Below, piece after piece: positions 6,364 to 14,636 of a stretch of DNA of 36,735 bases. Origin of the DNA: Actinomyces israelii DSM 43320. Its GTDB lineage: Bacteria; Actinomycetota; Actinomycetes; Actinomycetales; Actinomycetaceae. Location: assembly GCF_000711965.1 (NCBI RefSeq), contig NZ_JONS01000032.1:1-36735 (forward strand), in the 5' to 3' direction. Under the pieces are notes generated by a model. That model saw only the letters and a program-made list of their open reading frames with translations, was not told where the DNA came from and did no database searches. Numbering within the stretch: the first letter of the stretch is position 1; every line of letters begins with the position of its first letter. The position numbers and the translations under genes were made by a program.

Positions 6364-7079
6364 TGACCCCACTGGCAGATGCTCGGCTCGCCAAGGAGGC
6401 GGGCGCCCTCGTCCGCGACCTGCGCGAGGCGCTGGACGCGGCCGGCGACCCCGCGCGGGCCGAGCAGCAGCGCCGCTACCTCAAGTCGGCCATGGAGATG
6501 TACGGCGTCGGCGTCCCCCGCACCCGCCGCATCGCCCAGGCGGTCGCCGCCTCCCACCCCTGCCTGTGGCGCGACGCCACCGGCTGGGAGGCCGCGCTGC
6601 GCCGGGTGTGGGACACGGCCGGGCACCGGGAGGAGCGGTTCGCGGTGCTCGCCATCATCCGCTCCAGGCACTCCGCGCAGCATGCCGAGCGCATCGAGTC
6701 CCTCGCCCTGTACGAGCATCTGCTGCGCACCGGGCAGTGGTGGGACCTGGTGGACGAGGCCTCGCACGCCGTCGGCCTCGTGGTGCGGGCGCATCCCGCC
6801 GCTGCCGCCCGGATGCGCGCCTGGGCGACTGATGCGGACCTGTGGGTCCGCCGCAGCTCGATCATCTGCCAGCTTCAGCACAAGGAGCGCACCGATACGT
6901 CCCTGCTCGGGGACGTCATCGAGGCCAACCAGGACGACGGCGAGTTCTTCATCCGCAAGGCGATCGGCTGGGCGCTGCGGGACTACGCCCGCACCGACGG
7001 CGCTTGGGTGCGCACCTTCGTTACGAACCACCCGCGCCTGTCCCCACTGAGTCGGCGCGAGGCGCTCAAGCACCTGTGA
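6363..7079 (+). CDS. DNA alkylation repair protein, AlkD-like HEAT repeat
   Basis: The 238-aa protein matches the AlkC/AlkD-type DNA alkylation repair family, HEAT-repeat proteins that remove bulky or N3/N7-alkylated bases without flipping them out. Recognisable segments are RRYLKSAMEMYGVGVPRTRRI near the N-terminus, GQWWDLVDEASHAVG in the centre and DLWVRRSSIICQLQHKERTD followed by DDGEFFIRKAIGWALRDYARTD. The tryptophans, the Asp of WDLVDE and the Arg of LWVRRSSI are the positions that line the DNA-binding groove in the family. Start GTG 6363 is chosen for its leaderless promoter; GTG 6336 would add nine residues but lacks a ribosome-binding site. It is monocistronic, directly downstream of yoeB. 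Confidence 0.88.
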   Translation: MTPLADARLAKEAGALVRDLREALDAAGDPARAEQQRRYLKSAMEMYGVGVPRTRRIAQAVAASHPCLWRDATGWEAALRRVWDTAGHREERFAVLAIIRSRHSAQHAERIESLALYEHLLRTGQWWDLVDEASHAVGLVVRAHPAAAARMRAWATDADLWVRRSSIICQLQHKERTDTSLLGDVIEANQDDGEFFIRKAIGWALRDYARTDGAWVRTFVTNHPRLSPLSRREALKHL

Positions 7080-7265
7080 GCCGGGGCCCTGTGAGGGCCG
7101 AAGACCTGTCGCCGGCCCGGAGAGTCTCCGCCCCCGGTGCGCGTCCGTAGCATCCGGCCTCGCACCGCCGGCCCCGCTCCTCTTTCCCGGGGCGACGGCG
7201 AGATTCTCCGGCGGCGGGGCTCCTGCCGCTGAGCCCATGGGGGCGGAACGTGCGAGGATGCTCCC

Positions 7266-7424
7266 ATGAGCCTGACCGCCCCCGCCGGGTCCTCCCAGCA
7301 TCGGGAGATGAGACTCCGGTTTCAGGCCGTCCTGCGCAGGACCACTCGCCTGCTCGACGAGATCCTGCCCGTCATCATTGCGGTGGCAGCCATGTCGGCG
7401 TACGTCCGTCTGGATGAGGAGTGA
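7266..7424 (+). CDS. 52-aa small protein upstream of the helicase
   Basis: This short reading frame starts at ATG 7266 behind CGAGGA (7253-7258) and ends at 7424, three bases before the GTG of the helicase gene. The protein is basic at its centre (EMRLRFQAVLRRTTRLLDEI) and then has a short hydrophobic run (LPVIIAVAAMSAYV), possibly an amphipathic or membrane-associated helix. I do not recognise the family. The good ribosome-binding site and the tight junction suggest translational coupling with the helicase, so it may be a partner (for instance an antitoxin for the toxin-like N-terminus) or a leader peptide. Either role is conjecture. Confidence 0.5.
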   Translation: MSLTAPAGSSQHREMRLRFQAVLRRTTRLLDEILPVIIAVAAMSAYVRLDEE

Positions 7425-7427
7425 GAC

Positions 7428-9713
7428 GTGCCCACTCTGGTGATGATCAACGTCAAGGACGGCATGGACTCGTCCCTCAACAAGAAGGCCTACACCTTCC
7501 TGGAGAAGCTCAGGGCCGATGACACCCTTCCCGGCCTGCACATTGAGCCCATTCAGTCCGCTATCGACCCCCGGGTGCGCACGGGCAGGGTGGACCGCAA
7601 TTTCCGGGCCGTCCTGTTCAAGGTGGACAGCAGCTTCGGGCCCGTCTACGGGTTCTACGGTATCTGGCCGCACGACAAGGCCATTAAGATAGCGCGCACC
7701 ACCCGCCTGGACACGAACCCCGTCAACGGGGTCCCCGAGATCCACCGCATTACCGATGCCGTCGAGGCGCTCGCCGAGGACGCCCCGGTCGCCGGCGCCC
7801 CAGCCGAGGCGCCCGGCAGGTCCTTTGCCTTCCCGGCTCCTGAGGGTATCCCGGTGCAGAGTGCGAACGTCATGGGGAAGGCCCCCGGCTGGGAGCCGGG
7901 CCTGACCGTGCAGATCATCCACGACCGTCTCGGTGTGGACGAGGAGCTCGCCGCCCGTGCGCTCGCCGCGCCCACCGAGGACGCTCTGGAGGACATTATT
8001 GTGTCTGCGAGCGTGGCCTGGCAGGCTGACGCGCTCCTGGATCTGGCCACCGGGAAGTCGCTGGAGCAGGTGCGCAGCGACCTCGCCCTCGACCAGGGTG
8101 CCGTCATCGAGGGCACGGAGGACGAGAAGTTCCTCGCCGGCCTGAACCTGCCCGCCGCCCGCATGACCTTCTACAAGGTCGAGGACAATGACGAGCTGCG
8201 CCGGATTATTGATAGCGGGGACTTCGGCGCATGGCGTATATTCCTCCACCCCCAGCAGCGCGAGTACGCTGAGAAGTCCCGTAACGGCTCCTTCCGCCTG
8301 TCCGGGGGCGCGGGCACCGGCAAGACCGTCGTCGCCGTCCACCGCGCCCGCAACCTGGCCCGGGCGAACCCCCGTGCGCGCGTGCTGCTGACCACCTACA
8401 CCCGTAACCTGGCCGACGACCTGGCCTCCCAGGTCCATCAGCTCTCCGGTGCGCAGACGGTAAAGCGGCTCGGCCGGCCCGGCGTCTACGTCAGCGGCAT
8501 CGACCAGCTCGTCTGGGCCATAATGAAACGGGCTCGCTCCGGTATTGCCGACGCCGTCAAGGACGTGCTCGGACACTCCCGGGAGGACCCGCTGAAGTCC
8601 TCCGGCGTCAGCTGGGACCAGGCCATTGACGAGGCCGGACGGATCCTTCCCGCCGAGATCGCCACCACGGCCTTCTTCGAGGCCGAGTACGAGACCGTCA
8701 TCCTGCCCTACCGGGTCACCACCGAGTCCCAGTACCTGAGCGTGCGGCGTCAGGGCCGGGGAATATCCCTCAGCCGGGCCAGGCGGATGGCGATCTGGAA
8801 GGTGATCGCGGCCTACCGGTCCGCCGGCCGTGCGGAAGGGGGGACCAGCTTCGCGGAGAAGGCGGCGATCGCAGCCTCGTGGCTTGAGCGGACAGGTCAG
8901 CACCTCTTCGACCACGTGATCGTCGACGAGTCCCAGGACCTCACCCCCGCGCACTTCCAGCTGCTGCGTGCGCTGGTCGCCCAGGGACCCGACGACCTCT
9001 TCCTGTGCGAGGACTCCCACCAGCGCATCTACGGCCAGAAGGTGACCCTGTCCCACTACGGGATCGAGATCCGCGGGCGGGCCCGCCGCCTGACGCTCAA
9101 CTACCGGACCACCGCGCAGAACCTGGCCTGGGCCGTGAACGTGCTCGAGGGCGGCTCCTTCACCGACCTGGAGGGACTGGTCGAGAAGCACCCCTACCGC
9201 TCCTCACGCTCCGGGCCGGTGCCGCTCCTCATCCCCGCGGGCTCGCCGCGCGAGCAGATGCAGCGAGTCGCCGCGGTCGTGCGCAGCTGGCTGCCGGCCT
9301 CCGACGACGCCGATGGGACGGCTGCCGGAGGCGTCCGGGCCCTCGCCCCCGAGACGATCGCCGTCCTCGTGCCCGATAAGCGCCAGCGCGACCAGGCGGC
9401 CGCCGCGCTGGGCAAGCAGGGCCTGGAGGTGCAGGTCGTGGACCGTGAGGAGGTCAAGCCCGGCAGGCCGCTGGTGATGACCATGCACCGCGCCAAGGGC
9501 CTGGAGTTCACGCACGTGCTCCTGCTCGACGTCAACACGCTCCTCGACCCCCGGCGCCGCTACCGCGAGCCCCTCGACGAGACGGCGCTCGCGGACTGGC
9601 GGCTTCGTGAGCGCTCGCTGCTGTACGTGGCGGCCACGCGGGCGCGCGACGTGCTCGCGGTCATGCCCGCGGCGCGGAAAGTGGCTTCGAGAAGGCCGTC
9701 GGTGGCACGATAG
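7428..9713 (+). CDS. UvrD-like superfamily 1 helicase with RelE-like N-terminus
   Basis: The 761-aa protein has a C-terminal SF1 helicase/ATPase core: Walker A GAGTGKT at residues 294-300, Walker B/motif II DESQD at 500-504, a CEDSHQRIYG segment (motif III region), and TMHRAKGLEFTHV (motif V) and YVAATRARD (motif VI) near the end. The N-terminal 110 residues (NKKAYTFLEKLRADDTLPGL, DPRVRTGRVDRNFRAVLF, YGFYGIWPHDKAIKIA) look like a RelE/ParE fold: a helix-loop-helix with a core of basic strands and the phrase 'FRAVLF... YG... HDKA'. Residues 150-280 are a helical linker of unknown role. Related helicase fusions occur in accessory loci and some act in phage defence; the function here is not known. 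GTG 7428 follows GAGGAG by about seven bases. Confidence 0.85.
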   Translation: MPTLVMINVKDGMDSSLNKKAYTFLEKLRADDTLPGLHIEPIQSAIDPRVRTGRVDRNFRAVLFKVDSSFGPVYGFYGIWPHDKAIKIARTTRLDTNPVNGVPEIHRITDAVEALAEDAPVAGAPAEAPGRSFAFPAPEGIPVQSANVMGKAPGWEPGLTVQIIHDRLGVDEELAARALAAPTEDALEDIIVSASVAWQADALLDLATGKSLEQVRSDLALDQGAVIEGTEDEKFLAGLNLPAARMTFYKVEDNDELRRIIDSGDFGAWRIFLHPQQREYAEKSRNGSFRLSGGAGTGKTVVAVHRARNLARANPRARVLLTTYTRNLADDLASQVHQLSGAQTVKRLGRPGVYVSGIDQLVWAIMKRARSGIADAVKDVLGHSREDPLKSSGVSWDQAIDEAGRILPAEIATTAFFEAEYETVILPYRVTTESQYLSVRRQGRGISLSRARRMAIWKVIAAYRSAGRAEGGTSFAEKAAIAASWLERTGQHLFDHVIVDESQDLTPAHFQLLRALVAQGPDDLFLCEDSHQRIYGQKVTLSHYGIEIRGRARRLTLNYRTTAQNLAWAVNVLEGGSFTDLEGLVEKHPYRSSRSGPVPLLIPAGSPREQMQRVAAVVRSWLPASDDADGTAAGGVRALAPETIAVLVPDKRQRDQAAAALGKQGLEVQVVDREEVKPGRPLVMTMHRAKGLEFTHVLLLDVNTLLDPRRRYREPLDETALADWRLRERSLLYVAATRARDVLAVMPAARKVASRRPSVAR

Positions 9714-9804
9714 GGCGGCACGAGGGACCACCGGATCCCAGCCACCCCGACGATCCTCCCACCACACACCGCGGTCCCGGTGAGGAGGCCCCGAAGGACA
9801 TCCC

Positions 9805-11214
9805 ATGGAGACCACCCCAGCTCCCGCCCCGCACCGCAGCACCCCGCCGTGGCGCTACGCCATCGGCATGTTCGGCACCTCGATCCCCATCAACGTCATC
9901 AAGGGGTCGATGCTCTACTTCTACGTCTCGGTCCTGGGAATGGACGCCGCGGCCTACGCCGGGGTGTATGCCGTCTACGGCGTGATCGACGCCGTCGACA
10001 ACCCGGTCTTCGGCTACATCTCGGACCGCACCCGCAGCCGCTGGGGGCGGCGGCGCCCCTACCTGGTCGTCGGCGCCCTGCTGCTGCTGGGCTCGATGAT
10101 CGCCCTGTTCTGGGTCCCCGACGCCGTCGTGGCCCGCAAGACGGGCATGCTGGTGGCCTGGTTCGCCACCTTCGCGATCCTCTCGGAGGCCTCGGACTCC
10201 CTGATCAACGCCAGCTACGGCGCCCTGCTTCCCGAGCTCTTCCCCGCCGAGCGCCGTCGCGCCCTGGCGAACTCCCTGCGGCAGGGCCTGCAGCTGGTCG
10301 CCATGATCATCTCCCTGGGCCTGACGCCCCTGCTGGCCCGCAAGGTCCTGGGCTGCGACGTCTCCAGCCCCCAGTGCACCGACCCGACCCGCGGGTACGA
10401 GCTGCTGGCGGTCATCTACGGCGCGGTTGCCAGCGCCATCATTATCTTCATGGCCCTGGGCATCCACGAGAACCCGGACGTCGTGGAGGAGACGCGTCCC
10501 CGGTTCATCGCCTCGATCATCGAGATCATCACCAACCGCTACTTCTGGACGGTGGGAGTCGTCTCGGCCTGCTACGGCGCCGCCATGTCGCTGGTGCTCG
10601 GCGGCCTGCAGCTCTACGTCGACCACTCGCTGGGGGGCGGCGCCCTGCAGGCCACGGTCCTGCAGATCACCGTCATCCTGGGCTCGATCGGCTTCCTGGC
10701 CGTGTGGACCGTGATCGTGCGACGGCGCGGCGCCGCACGGACCTGGAGGCTCGCTCTGCCCGTGGCGGCCGTGTCCTTCCTGCCCCTGTTCCTGGCCGGC
10801 AACCTGGCCACAGCCATTGCCGCCGGCCTGTGCGTCGGCTTCGGGTACTCCGGCATGCTGGCCACGAACGACCTGATCTTCGCCCGCATCCTCGACCACG
10901 ACGCCGCCGGCACCGGCATCCACCGCGAGGGAGTCTTCCTGTCCGCCTTCGGGGTCCTCGGCCGGCTCAGCGCCGTCCCCGTCTCGGTCGCACTGCTGTC
11001 CCTAGGATGGTTCTTCGGCTACCACTCCGGCGCCGACCCGGGACCGCGGGCGGGGCTCGCCTGGCGGGTCTACATGTCCCTGTACCCCTTCGGCCTGCTG
11101 ATGATCGGCGTGGTGATCTCACGGTTCATCCAGGTGCCCGCCGACACCCCGGCTGCCGACACGCGCGAGGAGAGGGCGGGCGAGAAGAGCACGGATGAGG
11201 AGAGCCGCTTGTGA
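9805..11214 (+). CDS. MFS transporter, GPH (glycoside-pentoside-hexuronide) type
   Basis: The 469-aa polytopic membrane protein of about 12 segments begins with the GPH-type N-terminus (WRYAIGMFGTSIPINVIKGS) and contains the family loop ISDRTRSRWGRRRPYLVVGA between helices 2 and 3. GPH symporters import glycosides or oligosaccharides with Na+ or H+. A loop with two cysteines (LGCDVSSPQC, about residue 180) is likely extracytoplasmic. Its last bases overlap the deacetylase gene (GTGA), so importer and enzyme are coupled and the cargo is probably an N-acetylated sugar. The start has GAAGGA upstream. The C-terminal tail is hydrophilic and acidic. Confidence 0.85.
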   Translation: METTPAPAPHRSTPPWRYAIGMFGTSIPINVIKGSMLYFYVSVLGMDAAAYAGVYAVYGVIDAVDNPVFGYISDRTRSRWGRRRPYLVVGALLLLGSMIALFWVPDAVVARKTGMLVAWFATFAILSEASDSLINASYGALLPELFPAERRRALANSLRQGLQLVAMIISLGLTPLLARKVLGCDVSSPQCTDPTRGYELLAVIYGAVASAIIIFMALGIHENPDVVEETRPRFIASIIEIITNRYFWTVGVVSACYGAAMSLVLGGLQLYVDHSLGGGALQATVLQITVILGSIGFLAVWTVIVRRRGAARTWRLALPVAAVSFLPLFLAGNLATAIAAGLCVGFGYSGMLATNDLIFARILDHDAAGTGIHREGVFLSAFGVLGRLSAVPVSVALLSLGWFFGYHSGADPGPRAGLAWRVYMSLYPFGLLMIGVVISRFIQVPADTPAADTREERAGEKSTDEESRL

Positions 11215-12068
11215 GCACCCGCCGCGTGGTGGTCACCGCCGATGACTACGGCTACGACCCGGCCAGCGCCGAGGTGGTCCGCGGCCTGCTCCGCGACGGC
11301 TGCGCCTCGGCCACCACCGTGCTGGCGGTCTCGGAGCACCTTGGCCGGGTCGCTCCCGGGCTGGCGTCCCTGCGTGAGCAGCGCGAGCTCGGCATCGGGC
11401 TCCACCTCGCCACCAGCTCCGACCGGGGCCGTGAGCCGTGGGCGCCGCTGTCGCCGGAGGGGACGGCCCTCGCCGACCCCGACGGCAACCTGCCGGCCGA
11501 CCCGGCCGTCGCCGAGGCGCGCGCCACCCCCAAGGCCATCGCCGCGGAGGTCGCCGCCCAGCTCGCCCGGTTGGGGGACTTCGGGCTGGCCGCGGACCGC
11601 ATCGACTCCCACTCGGGCACCGTCTACGGCCTGCACGGCGGGGCGGGGCCGGTCCCGGTGCTGGCCGTCTGCGCCGAGCGCCACCTGGCCCTCCGCCTGC
11701 CCCGCGCCCTCGACGCCGCCCTGCTCGGCGGCGAGGTCCCCGTTGCCCTGGCCCGGGCCCACCGGCGGGCGGTCGAGGCCGCGGACGCCTTCGGCGTCGC
11801 CCTGCCGCAGATGATTCTCACCGACCCGCGCCCGGCTGCCGGGATCGGCGCCTACGAGTCCCTGCGCGACTTCTACACGGGCCTGCTGCCCGCGCTGCCC
11901 GAGGGCACCTCGGAGATCTTCGCCCACCCGGGGGCGGACACGCCGTGGGCCCGCCGGCGCTTCGGTGCTGAATGGGACAAGCGCGTGTGGGAGGCGCGGC
12001 TGCTGCGCGACCCCGCGTGGCACGAGGCCCTGGAGCGGGAGGGCATCGAGGTCGTCGCCCACTGGTAG
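11211..12068 (+). CDS. YdjC/ChbG-family carbohydrate deacetylase
   Basis: The 285-aa protein matches the YdjC/ChbG/HpnK family of metal-dependent deacetylases acting on N-acetylated oligosaccharides such as chitobiose. VVVTADDYGYDP gives the Asp11-Asp12 pair, GIGLHLATS supplies His65, and DRIDSHSGTVYGLHG has Asp132 and His134; together these correspond to the metal ligands and catalytic acid of the family. EIFAHPGADT near the end is the usual C-terminal histidine motif. It is coupled by overlap to the GPH transporter. It converges on the LacI gene on the other strand with 73 bases between them, containing only a weak GGCGCC-based hairpin (12112-12131). Confidence 0.87.
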   Translation: MSTRRVVVTADDYGYDPASAEVVRGLLRDGCASATTVLAVSEHLGRVAPGLASLREQRELGIGLHLATSSDRGREPWAPLSPEGTALADPDGNLPADPAVAEARATPKAIAAEVAAQLARLGDFGLAADRIDSHSGTVYGLHGGAGPVPVLAVCAERHLALRLPRALDAALLGGEVPVALARAHRRAVEAADAFGVALPQMILTDPRPAAGIGAYESLRDFYTGLLPALPEGTSEIFAHPGADTPWARRRFGAEWDKRVWEARLLRDPAWHEALEREGIEVVAHW

Positions 12069-12141
12069 CCGCGCCGTCGTGCGGGTACCGTGCAGATCCT
12101 GCGCCCGCCCCGGCGCCGCGTTCCGGCGCCACCGCGCCCGG

Positions 12142-13185
12142 TCAGGTTGTCGTCGGGGGAGCCGACGAGGCGCGCTGCACCAGCACGGGCGCCGGGGGAG
12201 TGCCCGGCTCCTCGACGTCGGCCCGGCCCAGGGCCCGGAGCATCGCCCGCGCGGCGATCGTGCCCAGGGCGCGGGCGTGCTGGTCGACCGAGGTCAGGCC
12301 CGCGCGTGCTCCGATCGAGGTGTTGTCGTAGCCGACGACGGAGACCTCCCGCCCCGCGACCAGGCCCAGGTCGGCGACCGCGTCCAGCACGCCGAGCGCC
12401 TGCACGTCGTTGCCGCAGAAGAAGGCTGTCGGAGGCGGGGTCCGGCTGAGCTCCTGGCGAGCCACGCGCATGGCGCCCTCGACGGTGATCGGCGCCGGCA
12501 CCGAGCGCGGCGGAAGGGCGCCGGCCTTCATGACCTCCCTGTATCCGCGGACGCGCTCCTCATAGGGCAGGGGGCGGGGGAGGCGGATGTGGACCACCCG
12601 GGTGTGCCCCAGCGAGAGGATGTGCTCGGTGGCGAGCGCGGCCCCTCCGCGGTCGTCGTTGACGACGCTGCGGATCACCGGCCTGCGTCCGGTGCGGTCC
12701 TCCCGCGTGCTCGGCGGCGGGACGATCTCGCGGGTGATGGAGACGACGGGGACGGCCTGGACGGCCCGGTACAGCGAGGACGTCGATCCGGAGTATCCGG
12801 CCAGCATGATCCCGTCCGGCCTCAAGGACGTGAGAGTCCTCAGGGCCGCGTCCTCGACGCCCTTCTCGACGCCGCCGCACATGATGAGGGCGCTGTGCCC
12901 GCTCGGGCCGAGCACCGCCTCGATGGCCTCGTGGACGTCGGTGAAGACCGGATTCGACAGCGACTGGACGAGCAGCCCGATGAGGAGCCGCGAGCGGTTG
13001 CCGGCCAGCGCGGAGGCGATGGCGTTGTTGACGTACCCGAGGGACTCCGCGGCCGCGAGCACCCGCTCCCGCTTCTCGGAGGAGACGTGGGGCGAGCCCT
13101 TGATGGCCAGCGAGACGGTGGCCCGTGAGACGCCGGCCAGTGCGGCGATGTCCGCCTGGGTGGCGTAGCGACGACGGCCGGACAT
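12142..13185 (-). CDS. LacI-family transcriptional regulator
   Basis: The 347-aa protein has a LacI HTH and hinge (ATQADIAALAGVSRATVSLA, then KGSPHVSSEKRERVLAAAES) at residues 8-60 and a periplasmic-binding-protein-like effector domain (IGLLVQSLSNPVFTDVHEAI; TAFFCGNDVQALGVLDAVADLG; VSVVGYDNTSIGARAGLTSVDQ). It is transcribed divergently from the Gfo/Idh-ABC transporter operon, and the 350-base gap contains the palindromes at 13367-13380 and 13476-13500, so it most likely represses that operon and itself. The LacI pseudogene at 27617-28263 is clearly similar, including the RLP...YEER phrase. The effector is presumably the transported polyol or sugar. Confidence 0.92.
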   Translation of the reverse strand: MSGRRRYATQADIAALAGVSRATVSLAIKGSPHVSSEKRERVLAAAESLGYVNNAIASALAGNRSRLLIGLLVQSLSNPVFTDVHEAIEAVLGPSGHSALIMCGGVEKGVEDAALRTLTSLRPDGIMLAGYSGSTSSLYRAVQAVPVVSITREIVPPPSTREDRTGRRPVIRSVVNDDRGGAALATEHILSLGHTRVVHIRLPRPLPYEERVRGYREVMKAGALPPRSVPAPITVEGAMRVARQELSRTPPPTAFFCGNDVQALGVLDAVADLGLVAGREVSVVGYDNTSIGARAGLTSVDQHARALGTIAARAMLRALGRADVEEPGTPPAPVLVQRASSAPPTTT

Positions 13186-13366
13186 GGCACCTCCCAGTGG
13201 GATGGGGACGATGGGACGGCCGGAGGCTCGACCTGCGCCGTCACCCGGGCAGGATCCTTCACATCGGGAACTCTAACGGACAACCGCCCGGGAGGGCGCG
13301 GCGGGGGCCGACGACGGGCGGGCCGGGGGAGGCCGGCGCCGTTCGAGTCGATCCGTTCTCATAGCG

Positions 13367-13380
13367 CTTGTCATGACAAG
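13367..13380. promoter_or_regulatory. 14-bp palindromic operator candidate
   Basis: CTTGTCATGACAAG is a perfect palindrome in the divergent region between the LacI gene and the Gfo/Idh-ABC operon. Its TTGTCA/TGACAA half-sites reappear at 24786-24799 with a central CG inserted. Confidence 0.5.
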
Positions 13381-13475
13381 TTGTCGCGGTGTAGCATCCG
13401 TCTCGCTCGTCGGGCGATGAGGCGCGACGAGGCGCGACCCCCAACTCATTAAGGATAACGAATCCCCTAGAAGTA

Positions 13476-13500
13476 TTAGCACGTGTCAATAGCACGTGCT
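13476..13500 (+). promoter_or_regulatory. Paired CACGTG boxes before the Gfo/Idh-ABC operon
   Basis: TTAGCACGTGTCAA (13476-13489) is followed by AGCACGTGCT (13491-13500, a perfect palindrome); the two AGCACGTG copies start 13 bases apart. A central CpG within a palindrome is typical of LacI-family operators. They lie 36-60 bases before the operon start. Confidence 0.5.
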
Positions 13501-13535
13501 GACTCGTTCTCTCCGCTGGCCCGAAGGAGGTCCAG

Positions 13536-14585
13536 ATGACCACTCGTGGGAGTACCCCTCTCATTCGGATCGCACTGCTCGGCGTCGGGCGGATCGGCGT
13601 CGGCCATGCCGCGGCCCTCGCGGCCAATCCCGCCGTGGAGCTCGTCGTGTGCGACATGGACGCCGAGCGCGCGGCTCGGGTCGCGCACGACCTGGAGCCC
13701 GCTTGCGGCGCGCCCGTCGTCGCCGCGACCGTCGAGGAGGCCCTGGAGAGCCCGGACCGTGTCGACGGGGTCGTCATCGCCACCCCGACGACGACCCATG
13801 AGGAGCTCATCATCCGCGCCGCGGGGGCGGGACTGCCCTTCTTCTGCGAGAAGCCCGTCGCGGCCGACCTCGCCGGAACCGAGCGCTGCATCGAGGCCGT
13901 CCACGAGGCCGGCGTCGTCTCCCAGATCGGCTTCCAGCGCCGCTTCGACCCCGGCTACGCCGAGGCCCGGCGCCGGGTGCGCTCCGGCGAGCTCGGCGAG
14001 GTCCACCGGCTGCACGTCCTGACCTGCGACCAGACGCCCCCGCCCGAGCAGTTCGTGGCATCCTCCGGCGGCATCTGGCGCGACTGCCTCATCCACGACA
14101 TCGACATCCTGCGCTGGGTGACCGGCCGCGAGGTCGAGGAGGTCTTCGCCTTCGGCTCGGTCCGCGGAGCGGACTACTTCGCGGCGCACGGCGACGTCGA
14201 CGAGGCGGTCGCCGTCCTCAGGCTCGACGACGGGGCCCTGGCCACCGCGCAGACCTCGCGGAACAACGGCCAGGGCTACGACGTCCGCATGGAGGTCGCC
14301 GGCACCAGGGGCAACGCCGCCGTCGGGCTGGAGCCCAAGGCGCCTCTCGTGAGCGTCGAGCCCGGCGCGAGCTTCCCCGACGAGGCCCCGTGGGACGACT
14401 TCATCGCCCGCTTCAAGGCCTGTTACGAGGCCGAGCTGGCCGCCTTCGTCGATGTCGTCGCGGGGCGGCGCGAGAGCCCCTGCACCGTCGACGACGCCCT
14501 GGAGGCCCTCCGCGTCGCACTCGCCCTCGGCGTCTCCCGCGAGGAGGGGCGGCCCGTCAGGGTCGCCGAGATCCGTGGCCACTGA
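13536..14585 (+). CDS. Gfo/Idh/MocA oxidoreductase, inositol 2-dehydrogenase-like
   Basis: The 349-aa NAD(P)-dependent dehydrogenase has a Rossmann motif GVGRIG (16-21), the catalytic-lysine motif EKP (105-107), and the region IGFQRRFDPGYAEARRRVRS, GGIWRDCLIHDIDILRWVTG, whose His and Asp complete the active site. The wording around QRRFD and HDIDILRW is closest to myo-inositol 2-dehydrogenases (IolG), which oxidise inositol to 2-keto-inositol. An excellent ribosome-binding site (GAAGGAGG, 13523-13530) precedes ATG 13536. It is first in an operon with an ABC transporter of the ribose/inositol type. No iolB, iolC or iolD genes are in the window, so the exact substrate is uncertain. Confidence 0.88.
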   Translation: MTTRGSTPLIRIALLGVGRIGVGHAAALAANPAVELVVCDMDAERAARVAHDLEPACGAPVVAATVEEALESPDRVDGVVIATPTTTHEELIIRAAGAGLPFFCEKPVAADLAGTERCIEAVHEAGVVSQIGFQRRFDPGYAEARRRVRSGELGEVHRLHVLTCDQTPPPEQFVASSGGIWRDCLIHDIDILRWVTGREVEEVFAFGSVRGADYFAAHGDVDEAVAVLRLDDGALATAQTSRNNGQGYDVRMEVAGTRGNAAVGLEPKAPLVSVEPGASFPDEAPWDDFIARFKACYEAELAAFVDVVAGRRESPCTVDDALEALRVALALGVSREEGRPVRVAEIRGH

Positions 14586-14636
14586 TCACCAACCACTGCC
14601 GGAACCACTACCAACACGGAAAGGAGAGTGCGGGAC

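Noticed and set aside
6291-9191. 966-aa open frame on the minus strand
   Set aside because: It is antisense to the AlkD-like and helicase genes, both with clear family motifs; long antisense frames are expected at this GC content and its sequence is low-complexity Gly/Val/Leu/Arg.
9661-10923. 420-aa minus-strand frame
   Set aside because: Antisense to the GPH transporter, with histidine/glycine/glutamine-rich shadow composition.
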